DNA of 56,995 bases from Microvirga massiliensis (GTDB lineage Bacteria; Pseudomonadota; Alphaproteobacteria; Rhizobiales; Beijerinckiaceae). The position numbers were made by a program, and so were the translations under genes. The stretch lies in contig NZ_LN811366.1 in NCBI RefSeq assembly GCF_001006805.1, positions 72,701-129,695 of the forward strand. The letters are read 5' to 3'. The notes under the pieces were generated by a model. The model worked only from the letters and a program-made list of their open reading frames with translations, was not told the DNA's origin and made no database searches. This document shows positions 8,616 to 17,614 of the stretch, one piece after another (position 1 is the first letter of the stretch; each line of letters opens with the position of its first letter).

Positions 8616-9970
8616 GCCAGCCCCTCCTTGCGCACGAGCGAGCGAACCTCGTGCATCGACACCGCCGGGACGAGGCGAATGAACCACAGGAACATGAAGG
8701 CAAAGAACCCGAGGGGCCCGAAGAGGAGCAGCCAGTCGGAGACGGTTGGATAGAACAGATGCCAGAGACTCGGCATGAAGCCGCGCGAGAGCGTGCCCCA
8801 GATGATCAGGATACGCTCGATCCACATGCCGACGAGGATGAGCACCGAAATGACGGCAAGCGCCGGCATGCTGCGCCGAACCCGCTTCCACCACAGTGCC
8901 TGCGGGACAACACAATTGAAAAGGAGCTGCGTCCAGTAAAGGGGAGCATAGGCACCGCCGAAGAGGAAGGCGACGACGGTCCGATCGGCATGGCTGCCGC
9001 CATACCAGGCCATGAACCACTCGGTTGCATAGGAGTAGGTCATCAAAACGGAGCCGGCGAGGATCACTTTCGCCATACTGTCGAAATGCGAGACGGTAAT
9101 AATGGTCTGGAGTTGCAATCCCCATCGGACGAGGAGGGTCAGCAGGAGCACCATCGCGAAGCCGGAATACAGCGCGCCGACCACGAAATAAGGTGGGAAA
9201 AGACTCTCCTGCCAGCCGGGCATGAGGCTTGCTGCAAAGTCGAGGCCGACGATCGAATGCACCGAGACGACGAGCGGTACTGCAAGCGCAGCGAGCGTCC
9301 GGTGCAGGATCGCATAGCACCGCCAATGCTGCGCCGAGCCGCGCCATCCGAGCGCAAAAGCGCCATAGAGCACCTGCGCAAGACGCCCTCGGGCGCGGTC
9401 GCGCATCGTCGCGAGGTCAGGAATCAGCCCGACATACAGAAACAGGATTGAGAACAGGAGATAGCTGAGAATTGCCCAGAAATCCCAGACGAGGGCGCTG
9501 CGCCATTGCGGCCATAGCCCCATGGTATTCGGGTAGGGCGCAAGCCAGTAGAAATATTGTGGCCGGCCGAGATGGAGGATCGGAAATAGCCCAGCGATCG
9601 CCACGGCAAAAATCGTCATGCTTTCGGCAAAGCGATTGATGGACCGGCGCCATTCCTGGCGGGTGAGCACGAGAATCGAAGAGATTAACGTGCCGCCGCT
9701 ACCGATGGCGATCCACCAGACATAGCTGGCGATCGCGTAGCCCCACACCACGGTGTAGTTGACGCCCCATACCCCTATGCCTGTGGTGAAGAGGTAACCG
9801 ATCGCTCCGGCGGTCATGAGCAGGAACACGAAGCTGACGGCAACGGCGAGCCACCATCCCCACCCGGCCGGGCGCGCCAGGACCGGATCGACCACGGATG
9901 CGGTTATGGCTGCGTAGCTCTCATGTCCGGCCGCTATCAGTGGATGATGCGGAGCGTTACGGTCGCTCAT
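8612..9970 (-). CDS. actC: Alternative complex III quinol-binding subunit ActC (NrfD-like)
   Basis: A 452-residue NrfD/PsrC-family membrane protein with about ten helices. It houses the menaquinol/ubiquinol site of ACIII close to the iron-sulfur end of ActB. Characteristic stretches include YAIASYVWWIAIGSGGTLIS in the second helix, HSIVGLDFAASLMPGWQES and MVLLLTLLVRWGLQLQTIIT. It overlaps actB (ATGA at 9967-9970) and actD. Length and blocks match canonical ActC with no sign of damage. Confidence 0.95.
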   Translation of the reverse strand: MSDRNAPHHPLIAAGHESYAAITASVVDPVLARPAGWGWWLAVAVSFVFLLMTAGAIGYLFTTGIGVWGVNYTVVWGYAIASYVWWIAIGSGGTLISSILVLTRQEWRRSINRFAESMTIFAVAIAGLFPILHLGRPQYFYWLAPYPNTMGLWPQWRSALVWDFWAILSYLLFSILFLYVGLIPDLATMRDRARGRLAQVLYGAFALGWRGSAQHWRCYAILHRTLAALAVPLVVSVHSIVGLDFAASLMPGWQESLFPPYFVVGALYSGFAMVLLLTLLVRWGLQLQTIITVSHFDSMAKVILAGSVLMTYSYATEWFMAWYGGSHADRTVVAFLFGGAYAPLYWTQLLFNCVVPQALWWKRVRRSMPALAVISVLILVGMWIERILIIWGTLSRGFMPSLWHLFYPTVSDWLLLFGPLGFFAFMFLWFIRLVPAVSMHEVRSLVRKEGLA

Positions 9971-12789
9971 GAATCCCCCGTCAGCTTCGGGTCGGGGTTG
10001 CGCACATCGGCGAGATAAGTCGTTCGCGGACGTGTATTGAGATCCCCTAGCAGCACGTAATGGCGCGCATCGCGCTTTAGTCGGCGGACCTGGGATTCCG
10101 CGTTGAGGTCACCGAACGTGATGGCCCGCGTCGGACAGGCAGCTTGACAGGCGGTCACAATCTCACCGTCGGCGATGGAGCGCCCATCCCGTTCTGCCAT
10201 GCGCCGCACCCGGCTGATGCGCTGGATGCAGTAGGTGCATTTCTCCATGACGCCACGCGTGCGGACCGTCACCTCCGGATTCTTCTGTGCTTTGAGAGGC
10301 TCCGCGCCGAGGTTCGCATATTCTTGGCCGTCGGCGTATCCGAAGAAGTTGAAGCGCCTAACCTTGTAGGGACAGTTCGCTTCACAGAAGCGCGTTCCGA
10401 CACAGCGATTATAGACCTGTACGTTCAAGCCTTCGCCATCGTGGACGGAGGCGCCGACGGGACAGACGGGCTCGCACGGAGCCTTTTCGCAATGCATGCA
10501 GGGAACGGGTTGGAAGCCCGGCTTGGGCTGTTCCGAGGTGCCGCGATCGTAGATGTCGACGCGCAACCAATGCATCATCCGCCCTTGCGCAATCTCCTCC
10601 GGTCCGACGACCGGGACGTTGTTCTCGGCCTGGCAGGCGAGGACGCAGGCATTGCAACCGAAGCAGGCCGCCGTGTCGATCACCATGGCCCAGGCCGGTC
10701 CGTCATAGACGTAATCGCGATAGAAGTCGGGGAAGGGACTCGGTTGCGGAAGCTCTGCCCCCCGGGCCAGCGCATCGGCTGTCAGCATCGGGAAAAGATC
10801 GGCGACCGCGCGATCGAGCTGCACGTAGTTCTGGGTGGTCAGTATTTCGTGCGTGCTGCTTCCCTTCGTGAGCTTCACACCCCCGATGATCCAGTCTGCG
10901 CTGCCTGCGCGCAGATGATAGGAGTCGGCGCCGACGCCGTTGCCGATGGCTCCTGCCTTGAGGCGACCGTAGCCGATGGTCAGGCTCGCTGCCCCTTCGG
11001 GATGCCTCGGCGAGATCTGGACCGGCACGAGCGTACCGCCCGCGGGCCCTTCGACGGCCACTATGTCACCCGTTGCAAGGCGAAATCTCACCGCATCGGC
11101 CGGCGAGAGGCCGAGGGCGTTGCCCCATACCTGCTTGGTCACCGGCTTCGGGCATTCCTGTAGCCAGGCGTTGTTCGCGAAGCGCCCGTCCCAGACGCAT
11201 GGGTCCGGCTGAAGGACGATATTCAACCCTGCGGGCGCAGAGAGTGGCTCTATTTGCGGCACGTGCGGCTCGGAGCTCATTACCGGTCGCGACGTGCTCC
11301 CTGCGAGGACACCATCATGCAGGGCAGTGCGCCAGAAGGCGTCGAAATCATCCAGGCCCGTGGCCATCCAGGTTTCGCGGACGAGTCCATAGCCGGATGC
11401 ATCGGAACGGCCGGACATTGCGTCCAGGAGGTCATGCGCGGTGCGCGTGCCATACAGAGGCCGGATCAACGGCTGGACGATGCTCGCGGTGCCGTCGACG
11501 GCGCGCAGATCCGACCAGCTTTCGAGCGGGTGCGATTCCGGGATATGCCAATGGCAAAGTGCGGCCGTCTCATCGAACCAGCTGCCGAGATGGATCGTGA
11601 ACGGCACGCGTCCGATGTGGTTTGGCAGTGAGAGGGCGGGCGCATCATAGGCCGGGTTTGTCCCCATGATGACGAGAGCTCCGACGCGTCCTCCTTCGAG
11701 CTCCTCGCGCAGGCTCTCGAGATTACCTGGCTCGCGCCCGAACAACACGTCAACGGGCTCGATCAGATCGATCGGCGCATCGAGCTGACGATTGATCCAG
11801 TGCACCAAGGCATGGGCCTCTGCAGACAATGTGCGGCCCGCGAGAACCAAGGCGCGCCGCGGAGAGGACCGGAGCGCGTCGATGCAGGCAGCGATGAATG
11901 CCTGGATCTCGGGCGGCAGGGTCGGCGTTCCGCGCCCGGCACCCAATGCATTCGCAACGGCGATTGCCGTGTTGTGAATCAGGTGCGGATGGAGCGCACG
12001 CCGCTCGTCTGCCTTTGTGCCTGTTAGCGTCGGCGTCGATTCCAGCACGTAGACACGAGAGAGGTCCCCGGACTTCCGCCGATCGATCCAACCTCGCGAC
12101 AACCGAATCTGATCCGGCCCTGGCCCGAGAGGATCGGCATCCAGGCAGAGCACCGTATCGGCACGATCGAGGTGCGGCAGACCATCGAATGCACGACCGA
12201 AAGCGATCCGGGAGCCTGTTCGGCCGGCATCGTCCGTAGGCTCGTAAGCATGCCAGACAGCATTCGGGAATATGCGGAGAAGACCGTCGATCTGGCGCAG
12301 CAGTGTCGGTGAGGTGATGCGGCCCGTCAGCAGCCGAAGGCCTTCACCGCCGCTCGCGCGCAGTTGCTGGAGCTGTGGCGCGAGCGCCGTAAGAAACATC
12401 TCCCAGGAGACGATCGCATTATCGCGCCGCACGGTCCGCGAGCGATCCGGATCGTAGAGTGAGAGCACGGTAGCCTCTGCAAAGACGTCGGTTGCGCCGA
12501 GACTCGCAGGGTGAAGCGGATTGCCTTCGACCTTGATGGGACGTCCGTCGACGCTGATCGCAAGCACGCCGCGGCCGTAGCCGGCAAGCGGCAGGGTGGT
12601 TGCGAAGCGCAGCGGCTCGCCGGGCATTATCCGCTCCGGCTGACGGACGTAAGGCACGATCTCCTGATCGGGCTTCGAGCACGCTGTCGCAGCGAGTGTT
12701 ACCGATGCGGCGAGTGCCTGCAGCGCCTCGCGACGCGTTAGCCTGCCGGCCGCTGTGGGGCCGAGTTGCCGGGGATTCACCGGTGGCAT
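9967..12789 (-). CDS. actB: Alternative complex III iron-sulfur/molybdopterin-like subunit ActB
   Basis: A large fused subunit (940 aa). The N-terminus has a twin-arginine type signal (TRREALQAL) ending in LAATAC, so it may be exported and lipidated. Residues about 50-690 resemble a molybdopterin oxidoreductase; family knowledge says this domain binds no molybdenum in ACIII. From about residue 705 a ferredoxin-like domain carries four cysteine groups: CFGCNACVLAC, CMHCEKAPCEPVC, CVGTRFCEANC and CTYC with a distant CQAAC. These fit three 4Fe-4S clusters and one 3Fe-4S cluster. It overlaps actA by 13 bases and actC by 4. Confidence 0.95.
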   Translation of the reverse strand: MPPVNPRQLGPTAAGRLTRREALQALAASVTLAATACSKPDQEIVPYVRQPERIMPGEPLRFATTLPLAGYGRGVLAISVDGRPIKVEGNPLHPASLGATDVFAEATVLSLYDPDRSRTVRRDNAIVSWEMFLTALAPQLQQLRASGGEGLRLLTGRITSPTLLRQIDGLLRIFPNAVWHAYEPTDDAGRTGSRIAFGRAFDGLPHLDRADTVLCLDADPLGPGPDQIRLSRGWIDRRKSGDLSRVYVLESTPTLTGTKADERRALHPHLIHNTAIAVANALGAGRGTPTLPPEIQAFIAACIDALRSSPRRALVLAGRTLSAEAHALVHWINRQLDAPIDLIEPVDVLFGREPGNLESLREELEGGRVGALVIMGTNPAYDAPALSLPNHIGRVPFTIHLGSWFDETAALCHWHIPESHPLESWSDLRAVDGTASIVQPLIRPLYGTRTAHDLLDAMSGRSDASGYGLVRETWMATGLDDFDAFWRTALHDGVLAGSTSRPVMSSEPHVPQIEPLSAPAGLNIVLQPDPCVWDGRFANNAWLQECPKPVTKQVWGNALGLSPADAVRFRLATGDIVAVEGPAGGTLVPVQISPRHPEGAASLTIGYGRLKAGAIGNGVGADSYHLRAGSADWIIGGVKLTKGSSTHEILTTQNYVQLDRAVADLFPMLTADALARGAELPQPSPFPDFYRDYVYDGPAWAMVIDTAACFGCNACVLACQAENNVPVVGPEEIAQGRMMHWLRVDIYDRGTSEQPKPGFQPVPCMHCEKAPCEPVCPVGASVHDGEGLNVQVYNRCVGTRFCEANCPYKVRRFNFFGYADGQEYANLGAEPLKAQKNPEVTVRTRGVMEKCTYCIQRISRVRRMAERDGRSIADGEIVTACQAACPTRAITFGDLNAESQVRRLKRDARHYVLLGDLNTRPRTTYLADVRNPDPKLTGDS

Positions 12790-13433
12790 CGCGAGCAGTC
12801 CATGAGATGACGGGTGTCGATGTGGTACTGCAGCATGAGCTGGCGTCCGACGGTGGCTTGGTCGTCAGGTGGCCTCCAGGACATATCGAAGATGGCGTCG
12901 GGCGGGCGGAGGTGATTTTCCGGGTGTTGGTGGCAGTCGAGGCACCAGCTCATGGTGAGCGGTGCGGTCTGACGCATCAGCGGCATGCGATCGACTGCGC
13001 CGTGACAGGTGCTGCACCCGATGCCGTTCGTGACGTGGACGCTGTGATCGAAGTAGACGTAACCGGGCAGGTTGTGGACACGCTGCCACCGCAGCGGCCT
13101 GTTCTCGACGAGGCTGGCCCGGACGGGAGCGAGCATGCCGGCATTGGTCCAGAGCTGCGAATGGCAGGTCATGCACGTCTCCGTTGGGGGCATGCCCGCG
13201 AAGCGTGTGTTCTCGACCGAGGTGTGACAGTAGCGGCAATCGAGGCCGAGACCGCCCACATGGTGCTCATGGCTGAACGGGACAGGCTGCTCGCGCGTGA
13301 GGTTCTGCTCGGTGGTGTAGGACGAGCGCATGATTGCGTAGCCGAGGCCTACGGCAAGCACCGGGAGTGCTGCCGCCGCAGCGAGCACGATCCGGATGAC
13401 GGTGTCCGCGCGCGGCTTGAAGATCTGCGCCAT
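12777..13433 (-). CDS. actA: Alternative complex III pentahaem cytochrome ActA
   Basis: A membrane-anchored multihaem cytochrome of 218 aa. One N-terminal helix (about residues 15-35) is followed by five CXXCH sites: CRYCH, CMTCH, CSTCH, CLDCH and CSRCH, the last at the very C-terminus. Pentahaem ActA passes electrons from the ActB iron-sulfur clusters to ActE or directly to the caa3 oxidase. It is the first gene of the 11.7-kb minus-strand operon. The promoter should lie in the 13434-13567 gap, where I see no clear -35/-10 pair. The ribosome site before the ATG is weak. Confidence 0.95.
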   Translation of the reverse strand: MAQIFKPRADTVIRIVLAAAAALPVLAVGLGYAIMRSSYTTEQNLTREQPVPFSHEHHVGGLGLDCRYCHTSVENTRFAGMPPTETCMTCHSQLWTNAGMLAPVRASLVENRPLRWQRVHNLPGYVYFDHSVHVTNGIGCSTCHGAVDRMPLMRQTAPLTMSWCLDCHQHPENHLRPPDAIFDMSWRPPDDQATVGRQLMLQYHIDTRHLMDCSRCHR

Positions 13434-13567
13434 TTCGGGCCCCGGCTCTCACGCGGCCCATGAACGGTCCGGTCGGCCCGTCGGTTCGGGCGAGAGTCGG
13501 GCGTCTGGCCTGGAACAATGCGCAACTCGCCACATGGGAGCGCTCACGTGCGGCTTTTCGGGCCGGG

Positions 13568-14011
13568 CTATGTCTCTATCTGGATCAACGAAAGACCCGT
13601 TTTCGGATCGTGCCTTCGCTTGAGATGCTCCGGCGACTCGATGAGTACCACTTCGAGCGTAGGCCGGACGAGGCCTGTCGCAAGGTGTCCCGCCACGGCC
13701 GTGCCGTCCCGTCTTCCAAGCACGGCGTGAATGTGGAGGGCGGGTCCGCCGCTGTCGTCCTGTCCGATATCGCCGAGAAGCGAAGCGACCTCCACCTGCT
13801 CGCGAACCGGGATGTCCTCATAGGCTTTCGATCCCCAATCGAAGTACCGAAGGCCGGCTCTCTCGAATGCACCGATCGCAGTGATCTGAGCCGCCGTTAT
13901 GTTTTCTTCTCGCGAGAGCCGCAGCAGACTTTCGGTGACCTCATCGCCTGTTTCCAGAATTGCGACGATGGTGCGCTGACCATGACTTTCGTGGATCGTG
14001 CGGAACCGCAT
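13568..14011 (-). CDS. PPC/DUF296 domain protein
   Basis: A 147-residue single-domain protein of the PPC (plant and prokaryote conserved, DUF296/PD1) family. The domain starts with a long strand-helix unit containing LRLSREENITAAQITAIGAF and has the conserved core block GGPALHIHAVLGRRDG, whose histidines line a possible metal site. Bacterial PPC proteins are small trimers of unclear function; a DNA-binding role is known only for the AT-hook fused plant forms. The start at 14011 has AAGGAG before it. It lies upstream of actA in the same direction but 134 bases away, so shared transcription is uncertain. A double-domain relative is encoded at 54955-55815. Confidence 0.88.
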   Translation of the reverse strand: MRFRTIHESHGQRTIVAILETGDEVTESLLRLSREENITAAQITAIGAFERAGLRYFDWGSKAYEDIPVREQVEVASLLGDIGQDDSGGPALHIHAVLGRRDGTAVAGHLATGLVRPTLEVVLIESPEHLKRRHDPKTGLSLIQIET

Positions 14012-14648
14012 CGGCGTGCTCCTTCAGCAGTGTGCCCCGGCCCAACCCGAATGGAATCGTAGAATTTTGGCCTGTGGCGACAGGTTGCGCGCTGTCTCGC
14101 CGGTATGGTCAGCGAGAATGATCACAATCGAAGAGGCACCCCGGCCAGACGGAAGGTTGCCGTTACAATGAATTGGACTTTGGGCGGGATTCGGAAAGGT
14201 CCAGAGGTTATTGCTTGGCACCCCGCGGATGAATTCTGCTGATGGCCGAATTGGCGAAGAGCCACAATGCCTCGCTGAGGGAGGGCCTGCGGCTGGCAGA
14301 GGGCAAGTAGAGCTGCAAGCAGCGGAGAGGGGTATGGTGAGCCTGTAGGACGCCGACACAGACACGCCGGCGAATGCTCGGGGCGAGAAGCTGGTTTCCT
14401 GCAGGCTCACCAATGACAATGGAGCCCGTCGCAGGTCGTTCCTGCCTTGGAACGGAGAGCGTACGCTCCCAGACCAAGGTTGTTCTTCCCAAGCGGGAGC
14501 GGCGGGATTTTCATTCTGGACCACCGCTGCCCAGCCGGCCGAAGGAGGGCTGGCAAACTGCTGCGCTTCCATTTTGCGGAATTGCTGCCCAGACTGCGCC
14601 ACACCCTGAGTCTACGGGCTAGGTATCACTGTCGCGGTCCCAAGCCTC
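14012..14648. other. 637-base stretch with no convincing gene
   Basis: A 192-codon frame on the minus strand (14024-14602) is open, but it is rich in Ser, Pro and Ala with no recognisable domain. It has no ribosome site and differs in composition from neighbouring genes. GC content is lower here than in the flanking genes, and short AT-rich tracts occur near 14200. It may be decayed DNA or the regulatory region of the two divergent genes. I see no RNA gene, insertion element or operator that I can support. Confidence 0.5.
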
Positions 14649-15359
14649 ATGCGAGTTGATCATCTTCCCCAGGCCCATGCTCCTCTCCGCGGGCTCCTCA
14701 ATGTCCTCCTCCGCCTCCTGTCCCTGATCCTGCTCGTGGGATTGGCGGCTGCAGCGATGCAGGTGCTGCCGAGCCATGAGGAGAGGCCAGCGGCGGTAGC
14801 CGCAGCACAGGATAGCGTGCGTTCGGCCCAAAGAGCCGGGCCGCAGGGCCCCTCGAGACCCGAGCAGGCGCAGGGTACCGGACCTCGGGTCGTATACGCA
14901 GGACCTATTGCCACAGCCCCAGCGCCACAGCGTGCTCCTGATCTCCCAGCTCAGGATGTCTCGTCCTTCGCAAGGGCCGGCTCGGTTTCCGCCGACGAGC
15001 AATTCGATGCTGCTGGGGCCGCCACGGCCAGCTCCGTATCAGCACTTGCCTCTCAGACTGCCCGCGAAGCCGAAATCATCGTGCCAACCGCTGTGACGGG
15101 ATCTCCGGCCGCACAACGCGACCAGCCTCAAGTCGCAGCAATCGAAGACATGGCCGAACCAGCTGAGACCTCGGCCGCCCGGCTCGTGAATATCAACACG
15201 GCCACGCTCGAGGACCTCAACGGGCTCAGGGGGGCTCGGAGGATCGGGCGCGCCATCGTTCGCGGGCGTCCCTATACCTCGATCGAAGATCTGTTGAAGA
15301 AGCGGGTGCTCAATCGCACCACCTTCAATCGCGTCAAGGATCAGATCACCGTAGACTGA
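14649..15359 (+). CDS. Membrane-anchored helix-hairpin-helix protein
   Basis: A 236-residue protein. One membrane helix (about residues 17-38) is followed by a long low-complexity Pro/Ala/Gln-rich linker (about 40-175). A C-terminal helix-hairpin-helix domain contains LVNINTATLEDLNGLRGA and GRAIVRGRPYTSIEDLLKK. The last part resembles ComEA/T2SK-type HhH modules that bind DNA non-specifically. With the domain outside the membrane, a DNA-uptake or envelope role is conceivable, but no competence genes are nearby. It is followed by an endonuclease III homologue in the same direction, another HhH protein. Confidence 0.8.
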   Translation: MRVDHLPQAHAPLRGLLNVLLRLLSLILLVGLAAAAMQVLPSHEERPAAVAAAQDSVRSAQRAGPQGPSRPEQAQGTGPRVVYAGPIATAPAPQRAPDLPAQDVSSFARAGSVSADEQFDAAGAATASSVSALASQTAREAEIIVPTAVTGSPAAQRDQPQVAAIEDMAEPAETSAARLVNINTATLEDLNGLRGARRIGRAIVRGRPYTSIEDLLKKRVLNRTTFNRVKDQITVD

Positions 15360-15507
15360 CGGAGAATCGTTCCGGCTGGCCGCGGGAGCCGGCGTTCGGG
15401 TGAGCCCGAAGGCCGCGCCTATGAGATGGGCCTGGTTTACTCAATCGCGGGCGCAAACTGCACAGCCCATGTGGAACCCTTCGCAGGTTCCGCGGTTTTT
15501 CCGGCCC

Positions 15508-16269
15508 ATGGCTTGTGGACCGCAGGACTTGCAGGAGAAGGCGATCGACATTCATCATCGCCTGTGCGCGGTCTATGGCTGTCCGATCCCATATTTCCAC
15601 AGCTACGACCCGCTGAGTGAGCTGATCTCCTCGCTGCTGTCGCACCGCACGCGCAACGCAGATTCGGGTCGGGCCTACACGGCACTCGAGGCACGATACC
15701 CGGATTGGGTTGCAGTGCGAGACGCACCGGCCGAGGATATCGAGGCTACGATCGAGGGTGTCACTTGGCCGGAGCAGAAGGCGCCGCGGATTCAAGCCGT
15801 GCTACGCACGATTACGGAGCGCTGTGGGGAACTCTCGCTGGATTTCCTCGGCGACATGTCGGTCTCGGAAGCGCGAGCCTGGCTTCAGAGTATCACAGGG
15901 ATCGGTCCGAAGACCAGCGCAGCGGTGCTCGCGTTCTCGACCCTACGCAAGGCAGCGCTCCCCGTGGACAGCCATCACCACCGGGTGGCGCAACGCACGG
16001 GACTCATTCCTTTGTCACTCGGTGTCGGCCCAGCCCATGCCGTCCTGGCCGCACAACTGCCGCCAGACTGGGACGCACAGGCCGTCTACGACAATCACCA
16101 GGTCCTGATGCTCCATGGACAGCGGGTTTGCTTCTTCACGAACCCGGCCTGCAACCGCTGTGTGCTGCTCGATCTCTGCCCGACTGGGCAAGCACGGATG
16201 CAGGGGAGTCATACGGCACCCCATGCGAACACGGAATTGACAAGACTTCACCGTCGTGGTGCCACCTAG
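15508..16269 (+). CDS. Endonuclease III-family HhH-GPD DNA glycosylase/lyase
   Basis: A base-excision repair enzyme of the Nth/MutY superfamily. The HhH motif SITGIGPKTSAAVLAF carries the Lys used for the lyase step, and ALPVDSHHHRVAQR carries the catalytic Asp. A C-terminal 4Fe-4S loop is visible as C-X6-C-X2-C-X5-C (CFFTNPACNRCVLLDLC). The frame is open from 15400; the ATG at 15508 is chosen because it starts just before the conserved LQEKAIDIHHRLCAVYGC block. ATGs at 15421 and 15469 are alternatives and none has a strong ribosome site. The block YFHSYDPLSELISSLLSHRT marks a subfamily distinct from E. coli Nth, so substrate preference is open. Confidence 0.88.
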   Translation: MACGPQDLQEKAIDIHHRLCAVYGCPIPYFHSYDPLSELISSLLSHRTRNADSGRAYTALEARYPDWVAVRDAPAEDIEATIEGVTWPEQKAPRIQAVLRTITERCGELSLDFLGDMSVSEARAWLQSITGIGPKTSAAVLAFSTLRKAALPVDSHHHRVAQRTGLIPLSLGVGPAHAVLAAQLPPDWDAQAVYDNHQVLMLHGQRVCFFTNPACNRCVLLDLCPTGQARMQGSHTAPHANTELTRLHRRGAT

Positions 16270-16572
16270 CGCTGGGTAAAACCGGCATCTGGCGGCCGTC
16301 ACATAGCCCCGATGGTGATCCGACGGGGTCTGTCCAAGACGATGAGGGTGCTTTCAGTCCGATGAACGGCGGTGCTGTAGAGCGGATTTGACAGTTCCTC
16401 CGCGTTTTGAGCAGTTAACCGTTTTCAGTGCTGACGAATGGGAGGAGATCCAGAGCAAGGACCACGGCCCGCTTCGCCGGGCTCCCAGTTTCTTGAGAGG
16501 ACCGAGCAACTCGGCCTACCGTAGAGGTAAGCCGCGCTCGTCATGCACGCGAGCGATCTCGCCTTGTCGATT

Positions 16573-16594
16573 GCCTCTCCCCCCGGGGAGAGGC
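16573..16594 (-). terminator. Hairpin downstream of the GlsB-like gene
   Basis: A 9-bp perfect stem (GCCTCTCCC / GGGAGAGGC) closes a 4-base loop 20 bases beyond the stop of the minus-strand gene at 16614. No T-run follows in that direction, so this is a possible factor-dependent end or RNA-stabilising hairpin. The rest of the 344-base gap 16270-16613 shows nothing I can name. Confidence 0.4.
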
Positions 16595-16613
16595 ACTCAG
16601 CATTTGCAGCGCG

Positions 16614-16877
16614 TTACACGCTGGAACTGCGGTCCCTGGTTACCATGCCCCAGATTACGAGTACGATAACGGCACCGACGATCGCGCCAATCAGGCCCGC
16701 ACCCTCGCCTGCGCGATACCAGCCGATCGCCTGACCGAGGTAGGTTGCGACGAATGCACCGATGATCCCAAGGATTGTTGTCAGGATGAAGCCGGAGGGC
16801 TCGTTCCGACCCGGCGTGATCAGCTTCGCGATCACGCCGGCAATGAATCCGATCACGATGGTCCAGATGATGCTCAT
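16614..16877 (-). CDS. GlsB/YeaQ/YmgE-family small membrane protein
   Basis: An 87-residue protein of the transglycosylase-associated (GlsB/YeaQ/YmgE) family, with three helices and glycine-rich turns: IWTIVIGFIAGVIAKLITPG, FILTTILGIIGAFVATYLGQ and GLIGAIVGAVIVLVIWGMV. These proteins are common in stress regulons and have no defined activity. The ATG at 16877 has GAGGACC before it. It stands alone; the adjacent 306-base gap to 17183 holds no gene I can support. Confidence 0.9.
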   Translation of the reverse strand: MSIIWTIVIGFIAGVIAKLITPGRNEPSGFILTTILGIIGAFVATYLGQAIGWYRAGEGAGLIGAIVGAVIVLVIWGMVTRDRSSSV

Positions 16878-17183
16878 GGCATAAGGTCCTCACACCTACA
16901 TGCAACGCGTTCAATGCCTTCCGGTTCGACAAGCCTGCGGAAGCGCGGCAATTTCGGCGCCTGCAAGGGGAGGCTCAGGCAAGCGGCGATGACCGAGTGA
17001 CAGCCCGGAGAGCTCGGCCGAGGCTTTATCGGTGGTCCAAGGAACTGGGCCACCCGTGATCGTCCTGGAGGCGGGCGTGCCCGGGGGTTCCCCGGCCAGA
17101 TGGTGAGCACGATACTTTCTGGGGCAAGCCGGAACAGAGAAGCGACTGTTACGTTCGCCACTTGTTCTTCAGGAGATGGAACC
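16878..17183. other. Intergenic gap with promoter regions only
   Basis: The gap lies between the divergent GlsB-like gene and the DUF2892-type gene. Short frames here have no ribosome site or family resemblance. The AGGAGATGG at 17171-17179 serves the GTG start at 17184. I see nothing else. Confidence 0.5.
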
Positions 17184-17480
17184 GTGACAAGTTCGATGAT
17201 GCACAGACAGGATAGCCCCCATGGGGAGGAGCAAAACCTCTCCTGGTCGGAGCGGGCAATCTACATCGCCGTAGGCCTTGGGCTTGCGGCGGCAGGGGCA
17301 AAGCCGCGCCCCAATCCGCTGCTCAACGTGCTTGCGCTGGCCGGAGGCTCGTATTTGGCTTGGCGCGGGTATGTCGGCCAATGCCCGCTCAAAGCGATGC
17401 TGGTCGACTCGAGAGATTCCGGTCAGGATAGATTCCCGGGACATCGGACGGGCGATCGGGTCGCTCAGTACAGCCACTAA
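17184..17480 (+). CDS. Small YgaP-like (DUF2892) membrane protein
   Basis: A 98-residue protein whose core (about residues 17-72) matches DUF2892/YgaP transmembrane domains: SWSERAIYIAVGLGLAAAG, then NPLLNVLALAGGSYLAWRG and the closing GQCPLKAML. The frame opens at 17100, but the GTG at 17184 has AGGAGATGG about five bases before it and is the better start. The tail after residue 75 is polar and looks unstructured. Family members sit beside rhodanese or stress genes; no such partner is present here. Confidence 0.8.
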   Translation: MTSSMMHRQDSPHGEEQNLSWSERAIYIAVGLGLAAAGAKPRPNPLLNVLALAGGSYLAWRGYVGQCPLKAMLVDSRDSGQDRFPGHRTGDRVAQYSH

Positions 17481-17614
17481 ACCCAACTTCTCGGTCAGGG
17501 CTCCTCGCCGTGTGGAGTCCTGATGCGGATGAGGGTGGCGCGTCGATTACCGTATTACCGCGAGCCGACCGTGCTCTCATCCTCTCCTGGACGGTAGCGC
17601 TGTGGGAGAATGCA

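Noticed and set aside
14024..14602. 192-codon minus-strand frame
   Set aside because: No ribosome site, no domain, low-complexity composition; listed only as a gap.
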